Under the pieces are notes generated by a model that worked only from the letters and a program-made list of their open reading frames with translations, was not told the DNA's origin and searched no databases. Below, in pieces: positions 19,331 to 30,887 of a stretch of 64,000 nucleotides of DNA. Numbering within the stretch: the first letter of the stretch is position 1; every line of letters starts with the position of its first letter. A program made the translations under genes and the position numbers. Source of the stretch: Pseudoneurospora amorphoporcata (taxonomy: Eukaryota > Ascomycota > Sordariomycetes > Sordariales > Sordariaceae); assembly GCA_033297205.1 (NCBI GenBank), contig MU859061.1, positions 1 through 64,000 on the forward strand. Direction: 5' to 3'.

Positions 19331-21108
19331 CTATTTGAACTGATCCTCAGTGACACCCTTGCCCATCGCCGCCGTGGAGCTGATGCCACCGGTGACCATC
19401 TTCTGCATCTCATCAATGTACGTGGCGCCCGACCACTTCTGATGCTTGACGACATCGACGCCGGTCTCGATCTCGGGCTCCTGGACGAGCTCGCCGTAGG
19501 CGCGCATGCCGATCTTGCTGTACGCCTTGGCGAACTGGTCGCTGATGAGCGCGGTGGTGTGCAGACCCGCGAGGGTGATGAACTGCCAGCAGTAGCCGAG
19601 CTTGGCGAGGCGGCGGATGTAGGTCTCCTGCTCGTCGCGGTCCATGGCGGTCTTCCAGTTGAAAGAGGGGGAGAGGTTGTAGGCGAGCTTCTGCTCGGGC
19701 CAGACGGCGTGCACGCCCTTGGCGAACTCCTCGGCCTGAGCGTAGTCGGGGAGCTTGGACTCCATCCAGATGGCGTCGCAGTAGGGGGCGTAGGAGATGG
19801 CGCGGTTGATGGAGCAGTCACAGCCACCCTTGAGGCGGTAGTAACCCTCGCGGGTACGGGGAGAGTCCCAGTCGAAGAAGATCTCCTGGCCGAGGAGCTG
19901 GCGGGCGATGGCGCGGGCCTCGCGGTTAGACATCTGCTTGCCCTTGACGGCGGCCTGGTACTTGGCGGCGAGGTCCTTGCCGTTGGACAAGTTGCCCTTG
20001 GCGATGACGTCAAGGACGGCCTCGTCGAAGCGCTTGAGGTTGGCCTTGGCGAGCCAGTCGTCCTCGATGGCCTGGAGCTGGGCGCCGTTCTTGCCGGCGG
20101 CCTCAGCCTTCATCATGAGCTCGGCGAGGGGCTCGACGTCGGGGTTGGTGCATCCGAGGATGAAAGCGTGGTCGCGGGGATCGATGGTGGTGGTGATGAG
20201 CGTGGCGGCCTCGGCATCGGTACGGGCAATGCAGACGAGGTCGGAGCCCATGATATCAGCCTGGGCACGGATGGCGACGAGGCGGTTGATGTGCTCCTGA
20301 ATGGGGACGAGGACCTTGCCGGCCATGTGACCGCACTTCTTGGTACCAGGGGCCTGGTCCTCAATGTGAATACCGGCAGCACCCTTCTCAATGAAGAGCT
20401 TGGTGAGCTTCATGACGGCGGTAAGACCACCGTGACCGGTATCGGCATCGGCAATGATAGGGCGGAGGTAGTCGTAGTTGGCGAGCTTCTCGCGCTGGGC
20501 CTTGGGGACGGAGAGACGCTCCTGGCGCTGCTTGCGGTCGTGGAAGAGCTGGGCCATGAAGAGGTGGCCAACCTTGTTGGGGACGGTTGTCTGAATTCTG
20601 ATATCAGTATAATGGTAGGACTCAAATGGCTTGCTTTCGCCGAGAAACTCACGTAGGGGTAGTCAGCAAGATCCGGGCCGGGCTCATCAGAAGAGGAGGC
20701 GGTCGAGGATGATTGCCAGCCGGAAACGTAGACGGTATCGAGGTACTTGGCCATCTGGGTCACCATGGTGGGCTCCAAGCAGCCGTATGTGTAAGAGGCA
20801 TCGCGCTTCTGTTGTAGAGCGAGTTTGTCAGTGACACTTGTTCCCCTCAAGTCTTCCAATGGCATGTGGTTACTAACAGCGAAGCGGTCCTCGAGGATGT
20901 TCCAAAGCTTCTTGGCCTGGGCGTTGCTGGCATACTCGATCTTGAGGTTTCCACGCTTGGAGACGATCTGCTCAGCGGTGAAAGGGCGCTTGGTCTGCCT
21001 CCAGCGCGAGTCGCTCCACCACTTGTTGACCTCCTCGACCTCCTTGGCGAAAAGCTCGTCCTCGAGAGCGGGATCCACGGCGGGGTTGACCATGTTGTTG
21101 GCAGCCAT
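19331..21108 (-). CDS. acu-3: Isocitrate lyase (glyoxylate cycle)
   Basis: Splits isocitrate to glyoxylate and succinate, allowing growth on acetate and fatty acids. Three exons, 21108-20878, 20808-20653 and 20590-19331, give 548 residues, the length I recall for the Neurospora crassa acu-3 enzyme. Introns of 69 and 62 nt use donors GTTAGT and GTGAGT, and all joints are in phase. The active-site signature KKCGHM is intact with the catalytic Cys at about residue 215; DADTGHGG, the substrate-region WMESKLPDYAQAEEFA and NLSPSFNW are also present. The C-terminus (EDQFK) lacks a PTS1, so import into glyoxysomes would need another signal. In Neurospora this enzyme is acetate-induced and glucose-repressed. 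The SKL-bearing acyl-CoA dehydrogenase lies immediately downstream on the same strand. Confidence 0.97.
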
Positions 21109-23250
21109 GATGGGCGGTTGTGATGTAAAAAGGGGTATAATAGAGATTAAAACGCGAGACAACACAACGTCTAGTGTGTGTAGCTGATGTCGTGGATATC
21201 TGGTACCTAGCACTCAAAGCAAGGACGGTATAAAGGATGATGTCGTGGGGATGGGTAATAAGAGTTCAAGGTGGTGGTGTTGACTTGAAACTCGGAGTCG
21301 GTTGATGTGATACAGAATAGCAAGAACAAAGAAAGCCGGGAGGAAAAGGAATTGGGGGGGGACCAAGTTCTTCTTAAAAGAAGCGAGGAAGCAGAGCCAG
21401 AAACATATGAATCAGGAACACCGGTCACAGGAAGCAGGTTCGACGGCGATACGGGCTGGAACCGGAGCGTGGGTGCCATGACTGGCCTCGTCTTCTTCCC
21501 CAGGCATGCCCATCCCATCTCCATCGATCCCCACGACCAGGGGGTTGGATGGAGGCTGTCAGGGACATGGCAACTGAACATTGGGGAATAGCCGCTAGAC
21601 CGGTGTCTCCCGACATATCTCTTGAGAACTCTCGGGGTTTCGACATTTCTGACGGTCAGTCGAATGGCCGGATATCATTGGCGACCGGACCTGGGGACCT
21701 TCTGGACGAGTGGACGTGTCTGACTCGACATCGGTCTGAAAGAGACCAGCATTGCAACAATCCGTGTGGAGCGGTGCCCGGGGTAGTGTGGGCGAATATA
21801 CGGGGTTTTGGGCCTCGGGAGCTGTACACGTTGTACATGGCTTTGACGAGGTACCTTGGCTATCCCGAGACTGAGTGGTGCCTTGTCACGATCACATTGA
21901 AGTGTTTGCCGTGTCGCGTGCTGAGGACGGGCACAAGCAAGGGCGGGACAGAACGAAGTGTCAAGCCGATGATGATGATGCACCCAAGTCGAAGCTCGGA
22001 CCAGTCAGAAGGCGTCCTGGGACTGGGCCGCATCCGAAAAGAGGAAGACATGGGAGAACCCCCCTTTGGCCGAGCCATGTCTCGTTGCAACCCCACATCT
22101 TTCCATGCCAACCAACCCAGGTCCCAGCCAGCCATACATGCCCCGTAACCCGTGAACCGAATTACCGAATGCCGGGACCTTGTCCATCACATTCAAAAAC
22201 GACGACAACAAGGGGCACCAGCTGTTTGGTGACTCTTTTTTGGCAATTTGTTATCAGGTGCTGTTCAGTTGTTGTTGTTGTTGACTTGCTGTTGTTGCTC
22301 CTGCTGGAGCCCCGCCTGTAAATACCTATCCACATGCTGCCATGTCTAACACGGGCATAAGGGTCATACTTTTCAATGTCAGGGTTGCCCAATGCGCATA
22401 TACACTACAGTGAACGAATAGTGACATGACTGACTACCACGAACCATCTCCTCTTTGTTGTCAAATTAAATTTCCCCAGAAATCTTCCGAGGACGGAGCA
22501 AAGCCTGGGGAAACAGGACAAGAACGAGCAAAGAATCCCCACCGCTGGCATGTGAAAGATGCGTCATAGGTAGCCGTAGCGGTACCCTCAGCGCCCCACT
22601 ACTGTTTGGGTCAACAAGGGCCAAGGGCAATCGCCCTTTTGACCTCGGTCAACTCGTCAACTTTCAGTGACCCCCCTGCCACTCAGCCCACAGTTCGGTA
22701 CCCTGGTCCCAAGGCGAAACACAACCCATGTTTGAAAGCTGGTGGTCATGTTCCTGATATATCGATTTCCATTGTTCGACAGCGGGCCGCCCTTCGTAGA
22801 CAACAAAAAGGAACTGACAGAAAGAAAGTAATTCCGAGACGACTGACTGCTACATGCATCACATGCACAGCTAACGCATTATTCCCATGTGCTTCTGCTT
22901 CTGTAGCACCACCGTTACCGTTTGTAGCCGGGGAAACGACAAAGTGTCAAGCCACATGACAGACAATCGACAACACCATTGCCATCGTACCGGACCTTGT
23001 ATTACATATTTGCCAGTGCCAAATCCTACTGGTCGGTCGTTGATTGCATGCAAGGAATAATATCAAACGGTCAGAAAAGACTTTGCACCACCACCACCAC
23101 ACCGTTCCGACCAAGATCCGCGTCTCGTATATACGCCGTAAATCCACTGGGGTCCTGAATAACCAAAACTGCTGTAACTGCAGGGGTATAGTGCCAGTCA
23201 AGAACAATGTCAGAAACGCCACGCCACGTGAGAATTTGTTCAACAAAAAA
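21109..23250. other. acu-3 promoter and flanking intergenic DNA
   Basis: No gene could be supported; frames at 21549-22148 and 21875-22321 lack motifs. Contains CCTCGG at 21813-21818 and CCGAGG at 22487-22492, which match the core bound by Far-type fatty-acid regulators in Aspergillus, plus several G-rich SYGGRG-like sites. Hexamer matches of this number are near chance expectation. GTT repeats lie at about 22265-22285. Confidence 0.45.
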
Positions 23251-26200
23251 TCAGAGTTCATCGTCGTCATCATCCTCGTCGTCATACAGGAAAATTGTCG
23301 TGACCTTTTTCTGCCCCGCCGCCGTCCGTGATTCCTCCTCCGTCTTGACGGCCACGGCCTCAGCCTCATCAGCCTTCGGCACCGGTTCAGAAGCTGAGGC
23401 ACTAGCGCAACGGTTCGTTCCCCGCCGAGCCCCATATCCGAGAGCTCCGGTTCCCCGGAGTGGGTCCTCCACCTCGCCTCTCTCCGTTGCGCCGGCGACC
23501 GCTCTTTTCTCGGCCATCTTGCCTGCCGTCACCAATGCAACTCGGGCATTTGTCGACTTTGACTCACCTACTATCTCCATTTCCATCGCGACCGCTTTTT
23601 CGACATCAACATCAATAGTCTCATCATCATCATCGGTCTTTACCATGGTTGACTCATCCTCCATCTCTTTCTTTGCTTCCAGCTTCGCCAATTCCTGCTC
23701 CAGCAGCTTGACCTCTCGCCGCCTGTAAAAAGTATCCAAGCAATTCCGCCGCTGCTCTTGCGTCCAGCTTTCCACAACCAGCGCAAAGTCGATCGCGTTC
23801 TGAAACCCAAACTCCTTCGCCATTGAACAGAACTGCCGTCTCCTGACATTTTCGGGCGGGTTGAATTTGTAATGCATCCTAAGCATCTTCTTCTTCGGCG
23901 CCGGCCCGTTTAGCTCTTCTTCGTCCTCGTCGGCGTCATCATCATCATCATCGCTGTTGTCTGGACTATCTGCGAACAGAGCGTTATTGACGCCCGGAAA
24001 AAGCTGACTGTCTGCAGCGTTGGCAGCTAGTTCGGCGCGCCGTGATAGTTGTGCCTCGACTTTGCTGGTGCCGATGACCTCCGAGTTTTCATGCGTGTAC
24101 TCGACGCCAGCCGAGGCGAGGATGGCGGCAATGGCATCGCTTTTTGGCTTTTTGGACTTGCCGGCTTCAAGCAGTTTTTCCGGGTCCTCTGCAGTGACGA
24201 GCTTTGCAAGTGAGCTCATGCCCGTCTCATCGTCGTGTTCCTCGCTTTCCTTCTTGATGAAGTCTAACTCTTCATCTTCGTCCTTGGCGGCCTTTTCCAG
24301 GTCGATATCGGTGAGGTTGACACCGGCCTTGGCCTCGGCGATGTTGGTCTTGTTGACAATGTCCCTGAGCATGACTTGGTCGGCGTGGAAAGTGAACAGA
24401 TTTTCCAGGCCAAAGAGCTCGCCCTTCTTGTTCTTGTCCCTCTGGACACCCTTGAAGTAGCGCCGTTCGTTGGACGCGTTGTAACCAATGTTAGCCTGCT
24501 GCTGTTTATAGATCTGCCGGGCATAGACGATCTCTTCAATGGTACCAGCCGAGACCAACCGGAACACATCCACGTCTCGGATCTGGCCGATTCGGTAAGC
24601 ACGATCCTGGGCCTGCAAATCGTAAGATGGGTTCCAGTGCGGGTCAAAGATGACGACCTTGTTCGCCGACGTGATGTTTAAGCCGACGCCTCCCGCTTTG
24701 GTGGAGATGAGGAAAACAAACTGTCGGGAATCCGTATTGAACTCGTCCACGACCCGTTGTCGTTCTTCGTAGCTGAGTGAACCGTCGAGAAAGCTGACAT
24801 TGTAGCTGGTGTTATGGAAGAGATGCTGCAGGATACGCAGCAATCGCACGCTGTGGGAGAAAACCAACACTTTGTCTCCGCTCTCGTGCCAGAAGCGCAG
24901 AAGCTTTCTCAAGATCTTCCATTTCCCGCAGAACTCCGGGTCTGCGAGGGTGAGCATGGAGTCCCGCTTATCGTAAAGCTCTTTCCACGTGTCTGGAGCG
25001 CACGTCTGGAGCACGTTAAGCTCCGAACGCTGCCTGTCACTGGGATCGGAAGAGGAAGGGATGAGTAACGTTAAATGATTCGCGATTTTCTGGCAGGTAA
25101 TGATGGCTGGAAAGACATAGGTCTTCCACGACCGACCATCACTCAACGTTTTGTAGCAACAAAACCCTCCAGCTCGCCCAGAGCGACAATCACACGGATG
25201 GTAGGCATTGAGGATGTAAGTGACTTGTTCTCCTTCCAAGAAATTCTCGTAGGCGCTGCGTTGAAGGTCTGTTAAGGGGCAGAACACACTGCATGGTATC
25301 AGTCAGAACGGGAAGCTGCTTGCTTTTTGCGAACGGTCAACTTACACCTTGTCGCTCTTCTTTGGAAGTTGATGAGCGATCAGACTCTTCATGCGGCGCA
25401 GGAAGAACTCTGGAAGGAGGTTCTGCACCAACTTCTTTGCGGTCGTACGGGCAATGCTGAGCTGTTTGAGCGTCGCATCATGGGATTGGCCTGCTGTCAG
25501 GAGCTTTGTTATAGACTCATTCCATTCGGCCCTTGTCCCGAAATACCCCGGGTTCGTCCAGTTCAGGAGTGTCCAAAGCTCTTCGTATCTGTTCTGAATC
25601 GCGGTACCGGTTAACCCAATCCGGCACATGGCGTTGATCTTGTCCATTGCACGAGTGGTTTCGGACACATTATTCTTCAGGATGTGGCACTCGTCCGCCA
25701 CAACACAGTCCCACTCAACAGTGTTAACTGCTTCATGGCAGTTCCTGTACGTATCGTAGGTCGTGACCATGACCTCAAGACGTCCTGCTCTGGCTGACTG
25801 CAGTACATCTTCCCGATTTGATCCATGGTACACGTCGACATGCCACCACCCCCATCGGTTGAGCTCGTTCTTCCAATTCTGGATAAGCGATCCGGGACAG
25901 ACAATGATGACCCTCGGATACCAGAGATCGCCAGCCCGTCGCATTTTTCGCATCCTTTTCGCATCGCGCTCGTCTCCTGTCTTGCCAAATGCTGCCGTAA
26001 GAAACGCAGCCACTTGCACAGTCTTCCCCAGACCCATATCATCGCCGAGAATGCAGCCTCGCTGGTAGACGAACTTTTGGTGAAGAAACTTGACGCCTTC
26101 CACTTGGTAGTCGCGGAGATATTGCGCGATACAAGCAGGGATGGTACCGGCTGAGTACTCGAGCTCGACGTCCTTGTAAGGCCGACACGGCTTGATACCA

Positions 26201-26751
26201 GAGCTTTTATCAAACTTTGGACGTTGTTCGTGCCTGGCCCCTATCTCGTCGTCGGAAAAGTAGATGTCGTGGTAGTCTGGTGGCAGCTTCAAGCCGGCAT
26301 TGCGCAGCAGCTCTCTGTCCTTGTTGAACTTCTTGCGGCGCTCCATCAAATAATCGGGTATGAAGGCTTCGGCGTAGTCGGTCTCTTCCTCTTTCTTGAC
26401 GGTTGGCTGGTTCAATTCGATAATCTCGTCGTCTTTGGCCCTGTCTGTCGCAGCAGCAGCCTTCTTTCCTCCCCTCCCCTTTCCCTTTCCTCCTCTGCCT
26501 CTACCTCTCCCAGAAGTAGCACGTCGCTTGGCAAGTCTCTGTGCCTTGAGCTTGTCGCCATCGTCAGAGTCGTCCGACCACTCGACCTTTTCCTCGAAAT
26601 CGAAACTGACGCTCAACTTGCGTTTGCCCAACGAGGTAGTTGTGGCGCTAGCGCTGCTTTGTGGACGGACATTTTGGTCGTCCAAGTGGACATATTCGTT
26701 GAAGGACAAGGTAGGGTCGTCGTCCGAAAGTACTATCGCATTATCAGCCAT
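23251..26751 (-). CDS. ERCC6L2/RAD26L-like Snf2-family DNA-repair ATPase
   Basis: Two exons, 26751-25346 and 25288-23251, give 1147 residues; the 57-nt intron (donor GTAAGT, acceptor TGCAG) restores SDKVVFCPLTD. Residues 1-190 are acidic/basic and disordered with an RGRGRGGKGKGRGG stretch. The N-terminal RecA lobe has GDDMGLGKTVQ (about 236-246) and ADECHILKN (motif II as DECH, about 352-360). The C-terminal lobe has FLDGSLSYEERQ, STKAGGVGLNI and QAQDRAYRIGQ. Beyond it lies a block matching the HEBO-type extension of ERCC6L2 (KFNPPENVRRRQFCSMAKEF and WTQEQRRNCLDTFYRRRE). It should act in the nucleus as a dsDNA translocase in repair or transcription-linked processes. It ends in a very acidic tail (DDEDDDDDEL). 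Divergent from the gene at 27610. Confidence 0.9.
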
Positions 26752-27609
26752 TGCGCGGGCATGATATCGGTCGGTGATGGTTGGCGATTGCGACGCGTCG
26801 TAAGGTGGAAAGTTGGCGACGGAAGGGCAAAATGCAGGGGGCCAAGAATCGCGCCTAGAGAGCGTGAGCACGTGTGGGCTGTTACCTTAGCTTCTAGGCA
26901 GCAAGCGAACCCTAACCCGGAAGAGCTCTTTGGGAGAGGTTGAGCTCTTTGTCAGATTCCGTCCCATTGAACTCAACTTTACTTTGGCTTCATTTGATAA
27001 TAGTTGTCCCGCATCTCAATCGCATCTGGCCATCCTTTCCAGATAGCTAAACATCGCTGTGGCTTCATCAAGACCTCTTTTGCGGGCAAGACACTTCCGC
27101 TTACAGCTCAGTGGAGCTCGGAGCTATGCTAACACTAACAATCGTTACCTACATCAACTAACAATGGCCCACCAGATGATCGTTAATGATCGCATCGCAT
27201 CGCTACGCGAAGGAAAAAAACGTGGGAATAAAGTTTCAAACCTTTCGGTTTATCTTAGCCGTGCCGAGCATTCATCCATCGAACCATTGTCTCGGGCCTA
27301 ATTTAGTGTCGTAATAGCGGGCTAGGCGATCGTATTGAGCTTCCTCTTCCGACTTGGACGCGGTTTTTGCAAACGGGTACTGTTAGCTCTGATCGAGAGG
27401 GGTTCTGTTAGTGCAGTCACCTAGTTCTATATCAAGATGGGGTTAACCACCAGCTCGGCTTGACTTCATCAACTCTCTTTTCATCACTTTAACTCCATTT
27501 TCACCTCTCTTTCGTCTTAACACGAAGTGAAAAGTCTCGACATCTCATCCAGTGGGCAACTCAATCCCCGCCATCTTCTCCTTCCACCGAAACTCGCCAA
27601 CTACACAAA
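26752..27609. promoter_or_regulatory. Divergent promoter region (Snf2 ATPase / PhyH dioxygenase)
   Basis: 858-bp spacer between two outward-facing genes. The open frame at 27059-27301 starts at GTG and shows no motif, so I do not call it. C/T-rich sequence (27460-27560) precedes the ATG at 27610. Confidence 0.5.
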
Positions 27610-28584
27610 ATGACTTCCTCAGAGCCCAAAACCGACGACGGCCTTACCCCTTCCCAACTCACCTTCTTCCGCGAAAACGGCTACCTTATCATCCCCCGCG
27701 CCCTGCCCCCGTCCACCGTCTCCCGTCTCCTCTCCGAAACCCACTCCCTCCTCACCGACTTCGACCTAACCACGCACCCGCTCACGCGCTTCCGCACCGG
27801 CGGCGACTCAGGCCACGACCACGTCGGCGACGACTACTTCCTGTCATCAGGCGACAAAATCCGCTTCTTCTTCGAAGAAGACGCCTTCGACGCGTCCGGC
27901 AACCTCATCAAGCCGAAGGATAAAGCCATCAACAAAATCGGGCATTACCTGCACGGTCTCAACCCGGCGTTCGCCAGCCTGTTGGCTACCGGACCTGAAG
28001 ATGAACGGGGCTGGATCCAAGAGATGAAGGCCCGCCCGGCGGCTGTAGCCAAGGATTTGGGGTTTACGGACCCGAGGTGTCTGCAGAGCATGGTCATCTG
28101 CAAACAACCCGAGATCGGCGGGGCGGTGCCTCCGCACCAGGATAGCACCTTCTTGTATACCAACCCCCCTTCAGCGGTAGGGTTTTGGTACGCGCTGGAG
28201 GACGCGACGCTTGAGAATGGCTGTTTATCTTTCCTGCCCGGATCGCATTTGTGGGCGCCGATTGAGAAGAGACTGGTTAGGAAGGGTGGGGAGCAAGAGG
28301 GCACGGAGATGGTGGATAACCAGGGGCCGAGGTTCCCGCCGGGAGAACAGTATGGGGAGGATAAGAAGCCAGAGGAGGAGAGGACGTATGTGCCGGGCGA
28401 GGTGAAGGCGGGGGATTTGGTGCTCATTCATGGCAATATTTTGCATAGGAGTGAGAGGAATTTGAGCCAGAAGGGGAGGATCATCTATACTTTCCATGTT
28501 ATTGAGGGCGGGGAGGGGAGGGAGTATGATGAGAGGAATTGGCTGCAGCCGCCGAAGAAGGGGTTTACTAGGTTGTATGCTTAG
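27610..28584 (+). CDS. Phytanoyl-CoA dioxygenase (PhyH/PHYHD1)-family Fe(II)/2-oxoglutarate oxygenase
   Basis: Intronless, 324 residues, ATG in context CAAAATGACT. It starts with the family's typical SQLTFFRENGYLIIPRAL. The iron-binding facial triad is visible: HQD at residues 176-178, the distal His at about 279 in IHGNILHRSERN, and the 2-oxoglutarate-binding Arg in SQKGR at about 290. The middle DKIRFFFEEDAF and NKIGHYLHGLNPAF blocks are characteristic of the PHYHD1 branch. It should couple 2-oxoglutarate decarboxylation to hydroxylation of an unknown substrate. No PTS1 and no clear PTS2, so a cytosolic location is likely. Codon use is strongly C-ending at the start and more G-ending at the end. 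Confidence 0.93.
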   Translation: MTSSEPKTDDGLTPSQLTFFRENGYLIIPRALPPSTVSRLLSETHSLLTDFDLTTHPLTRFRTGGDSGHDHVGDDYFLSSGDKIRFFFEEDAFDASGNLIKPKDKAINKIGHYLHGLNPAFASLLATGPEDERGWIQEMKARPAAVAKDLGFTDPRCLQSMVICKQPEIGGAVPPHQDSTFLYTNPPSAVGFWYALEDATLENGCLSFLPGSHLWAPIEKRLVRKGGEQEGTEMVDNQGPRFPPGEQYGEDKKPEEERTYVPGEVKAGDLVLIHGNILHRSERNLSQKGRIIYTFHVIEGGEGREYDERNWLQPPKKGFTRLYA

Positions 28585-29792
28585 GCGTTGGTCGGTGTGT
28601 GTGTGTGTCTTTGTGTATGTCAGGACGAGGATTGGGAGAAGCAGACCTCTCGAGACTGACACAAAAAATCCAGCACTACGTTATCAGGCGTTCAGTGCTC
28701 CAAGTAGATTCTGGGCAACTTCAGCCTCCATATAGGCAACTTTGAATCATAGGTTGGTAACTCGAATCATTTTGATGACCGTATTGTGGATATTGAAAGA
28801 CCATGTTCTGCTGTCTGACAAAGTATCAACTTGGCAATTTTGGACAGCACTACCTACTCGTCGCTAAATGATCACAAAATCAGAGACACTGACGTCAACC
28901 GAATTCTGAAACACCAACACACTAAAGCATTGGGTACGTGATCATCAAAGCCTAATATCCTCTGCTGTTTGGATGAACCTGGCCGACCAAGTTGCTGGAT
29001 CCGTAAATAATCTTGTTGGATATTACTTTCAGCTTTGAAACCATGTTTAGCCGACGATCATCTAGCCCGGGCTGACTGTTCAGACCAGATCTCATATTAA
29101 CACCCCACGTCCAATTTTCACTGGTCATGTTTCATGTAGAACTCAATGAATGATCAACAAATCAAGCCGCTGTTTCTCTTTTTTGTTGTGGCAGTGGTTT
29201 CTGAGCTTAAACTTTCTCTCTGTCGATTTGCGGTCATTCCATGACGTGTGCCTTGGTGGTATTTGGTATAACAACATCAAGATGTGTGTGAAAAAGAAAG
29301 AAGAGAAGGGGAAAAAGTTAAATGGTGAATAGGTTCGCAAACGGGTGACAAGAAGTGAAGAGATGGCGAAAAAGAGATAACAGGGCAACAGGATAACAAG
29401 TAAGGGGGATATAGAAAAGAGAGAGAGAAAACCACAACAGAACTAGAACCCGGCAAACTCCTATCTTTCCCATCCAGCCATCCCCTCCTAAAGATCCAGC
29501 AAAGAAGCGGAGGTGGAAAAAAAAACGGCCGTCAACACACGTCAGCGTCCCCGTGGCAGAGAAACAACAGCAACAATCGTCCATCCCGTGTTTTAGGGTG
29601 AGTATCCCTCCTGTCACCCCCCAACAGCACTAACCTGAATGTCCCAAAATCGAAAGGTATCACATCCTGCACCAGCTAGACTCTTCCCAAAACCATACTT
29701 TTTGTCCGTTCTTTGTGAATGGAAGTCGACCAAGTGTCGCAACTGGCCCGTGTCGTTTCCAGCCCGTTGGTTGCCTATTTTGTCCTCCTAGC
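28585..29792. other. Convergent 3' intergenic region
   Basis: No gene. A (GT) microsatellite lies at about 28595-28608, just after the PhyH stop codon. Frames at 29143-29617 have no support. 3' UTRs of the two flanking convergent genes probably end here. Confidence 0.5.
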
Positions 29793-30887
29793 TCAGATAG
29801 GGCTTACGGGAAAACTCCTCACACCACCACCCAGATCTCCGCTTCCAGTCCTCCGCAGCGCCTGTGACATGGTCTCGATCGCGATCTCGCCATTGACAAC
29901 CGGGCTAGGGTGCAAAAGACTTGTTGGGCTACCAAGAGGTTTCCTACCTGGGGATCCCGGAATAGCACCAATATCGAATCCCTTCACCGACCCAGATTTG
30001 CTCGTTGGGGGGCTTGTGTGTTGGCCGCCAGATGACGAGACTGGAGAGCGAACCGGGCTCGGTGAGCGGTTGACACCGGTGGGAGTGAGGCTGGTCAAGC
30101 CAGCAAAGTGCAAGCTATCGCGCGAGCCCGCAACCTGTTGCTGCTCGGCCTGCACAACGTCGGCAAAAGAGATGAAGCTCAGACGGCGGATATCCGTGTT
30201 ATCAAAGCTGCCGTAGTTGGAAGCTGTCTCGTTTCCAGGTATTGTCCCCCGGCCAGCTGTGAAGGCGGCCAGCTCCTCTGCCCAGGTTGCCTCGAGGGAG
30301 GGAGGGACAGGATTGGGGGCAGCTCCAGTAACCGTCACGGCGGCGGGCTGATGGGAGGTATGTGTGATGATCTCGACGGTATCGGGGTCAAGGCGCTTGT
30401 CGGTGATGGCCTGCGAAGAGGCGTCAAGCACGGGCGGGATGTAGTTCTCAGTCTGGATGTGAGATGGGATGGCTGGCGAATTTGGGACCATAGAAGCGCT
30501 TTCTTGTACGTCGCGCTCGAAGATCTGGCTACCAGCTGGCGATGAAAGGCGTGGAGACGAGGTGAAAGCACGGCCGGGCGATTGTGGTGTAATGTAGACG
30601 TCGGACTGAACAGGCGAGGCACCGGTTGACCTCTTAACCCAAGAGGTAGCCTTTCCACTACCAGTAGATGGGGCAGGCGATTTCGAGACGGACGATGCGT
30701 CTTCCTTCTTCTTTCCAAAGCCGAAAAGGCTACGCTTCTTGGCTTTCTTCTCCTCCGAAGCTCCTCCCTCTCCTCCGGCCGCCGCTCGTGGGGTCGCGTT
30801 TCCAGAGCCTGAATCGGACTCAAACGGACCCGCTAACCTTGGGATACTCTGGCCGCCCTGGGGCAGCGATGTGCTGGCGAGACTCAT
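29793..30887 (-). CDS. Ser/Pro-rich conserved fungal protein of unknown function
   Basis: Intronless, 364 residues, ATG at 30887. No catalytic domain recognised. A basic patch KKAKKRSLFGFGKKKEDAS (residues about 48-66) follows a disordered start and could be a nuclear or membrane-binding signal. The central and C-terminal parts are rich in SP/TP sites (SPAPSTGS, SPGRAF, SPSPVRSPVSS, SPGRKPLGSPTS), typical of proline-directed kinase targets. The most ordered-looking stretch is ATWAEELAAF (about 205) and NTDIRRLSFISFADVVQAEQ (about 230-250), a compact motif I take to be the conserved core. Everything else looks disordered. A regulatory or scaffold role is a guess. Confidence 0.75.
   Translation of the reverse strand: MSLASTSLPQGGQSIPRLAGPFESDSGSGNATPRAAAGGEGGASEEKKAKKRSLFGFGKKKEDASSVSKSPAPSTGSGKATSWVKRSTGASPVQSDVYITPQSPGRAFTSSPRLSSPAGSQIFERDVQESASMVPNSPAIPSHIQTENYIPPVLDASSQAITDKRLDPDTVEIITHTSHQPAAVTVTGAAPNPVPPSLEATWAEELAAFTAGRGTIPGNETASNYGSFDNTDIRRLSFISFADVVQAEQQQVAGSRDSLHFAGLTSLTPTGVNRSPSPVRSPVSSSGGQHTSPPTSKSGSVKGFDIGAIPGSPGRKPLGSPTSLLHPSPVVNGEIAIETMSQALRRTGSGDLGGGVRSFPVSPI

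Noticed and set aside
19442..20656. 404-codon open frame on the plus strand opposite isocitrate lyase
   Set aside because: It is the antisense shadow of acu-3: strong third-position G/C bias in the real gene removes stops from the complementary frame. Its product is a Val/Gly/Leu/Asp-rich pseudo-protein without motifs.
21549..22148. 199-codon plus-strand frame upstream of acu-3
   Set aside because: No motif or splice structure; composition like flanking promoter DNA.
27059..27301. 80-codon frame resembling a small mitochondrial presequence protein
   Set aside because: Starts at GTG, has no family match, and lies in a divergent promoter.
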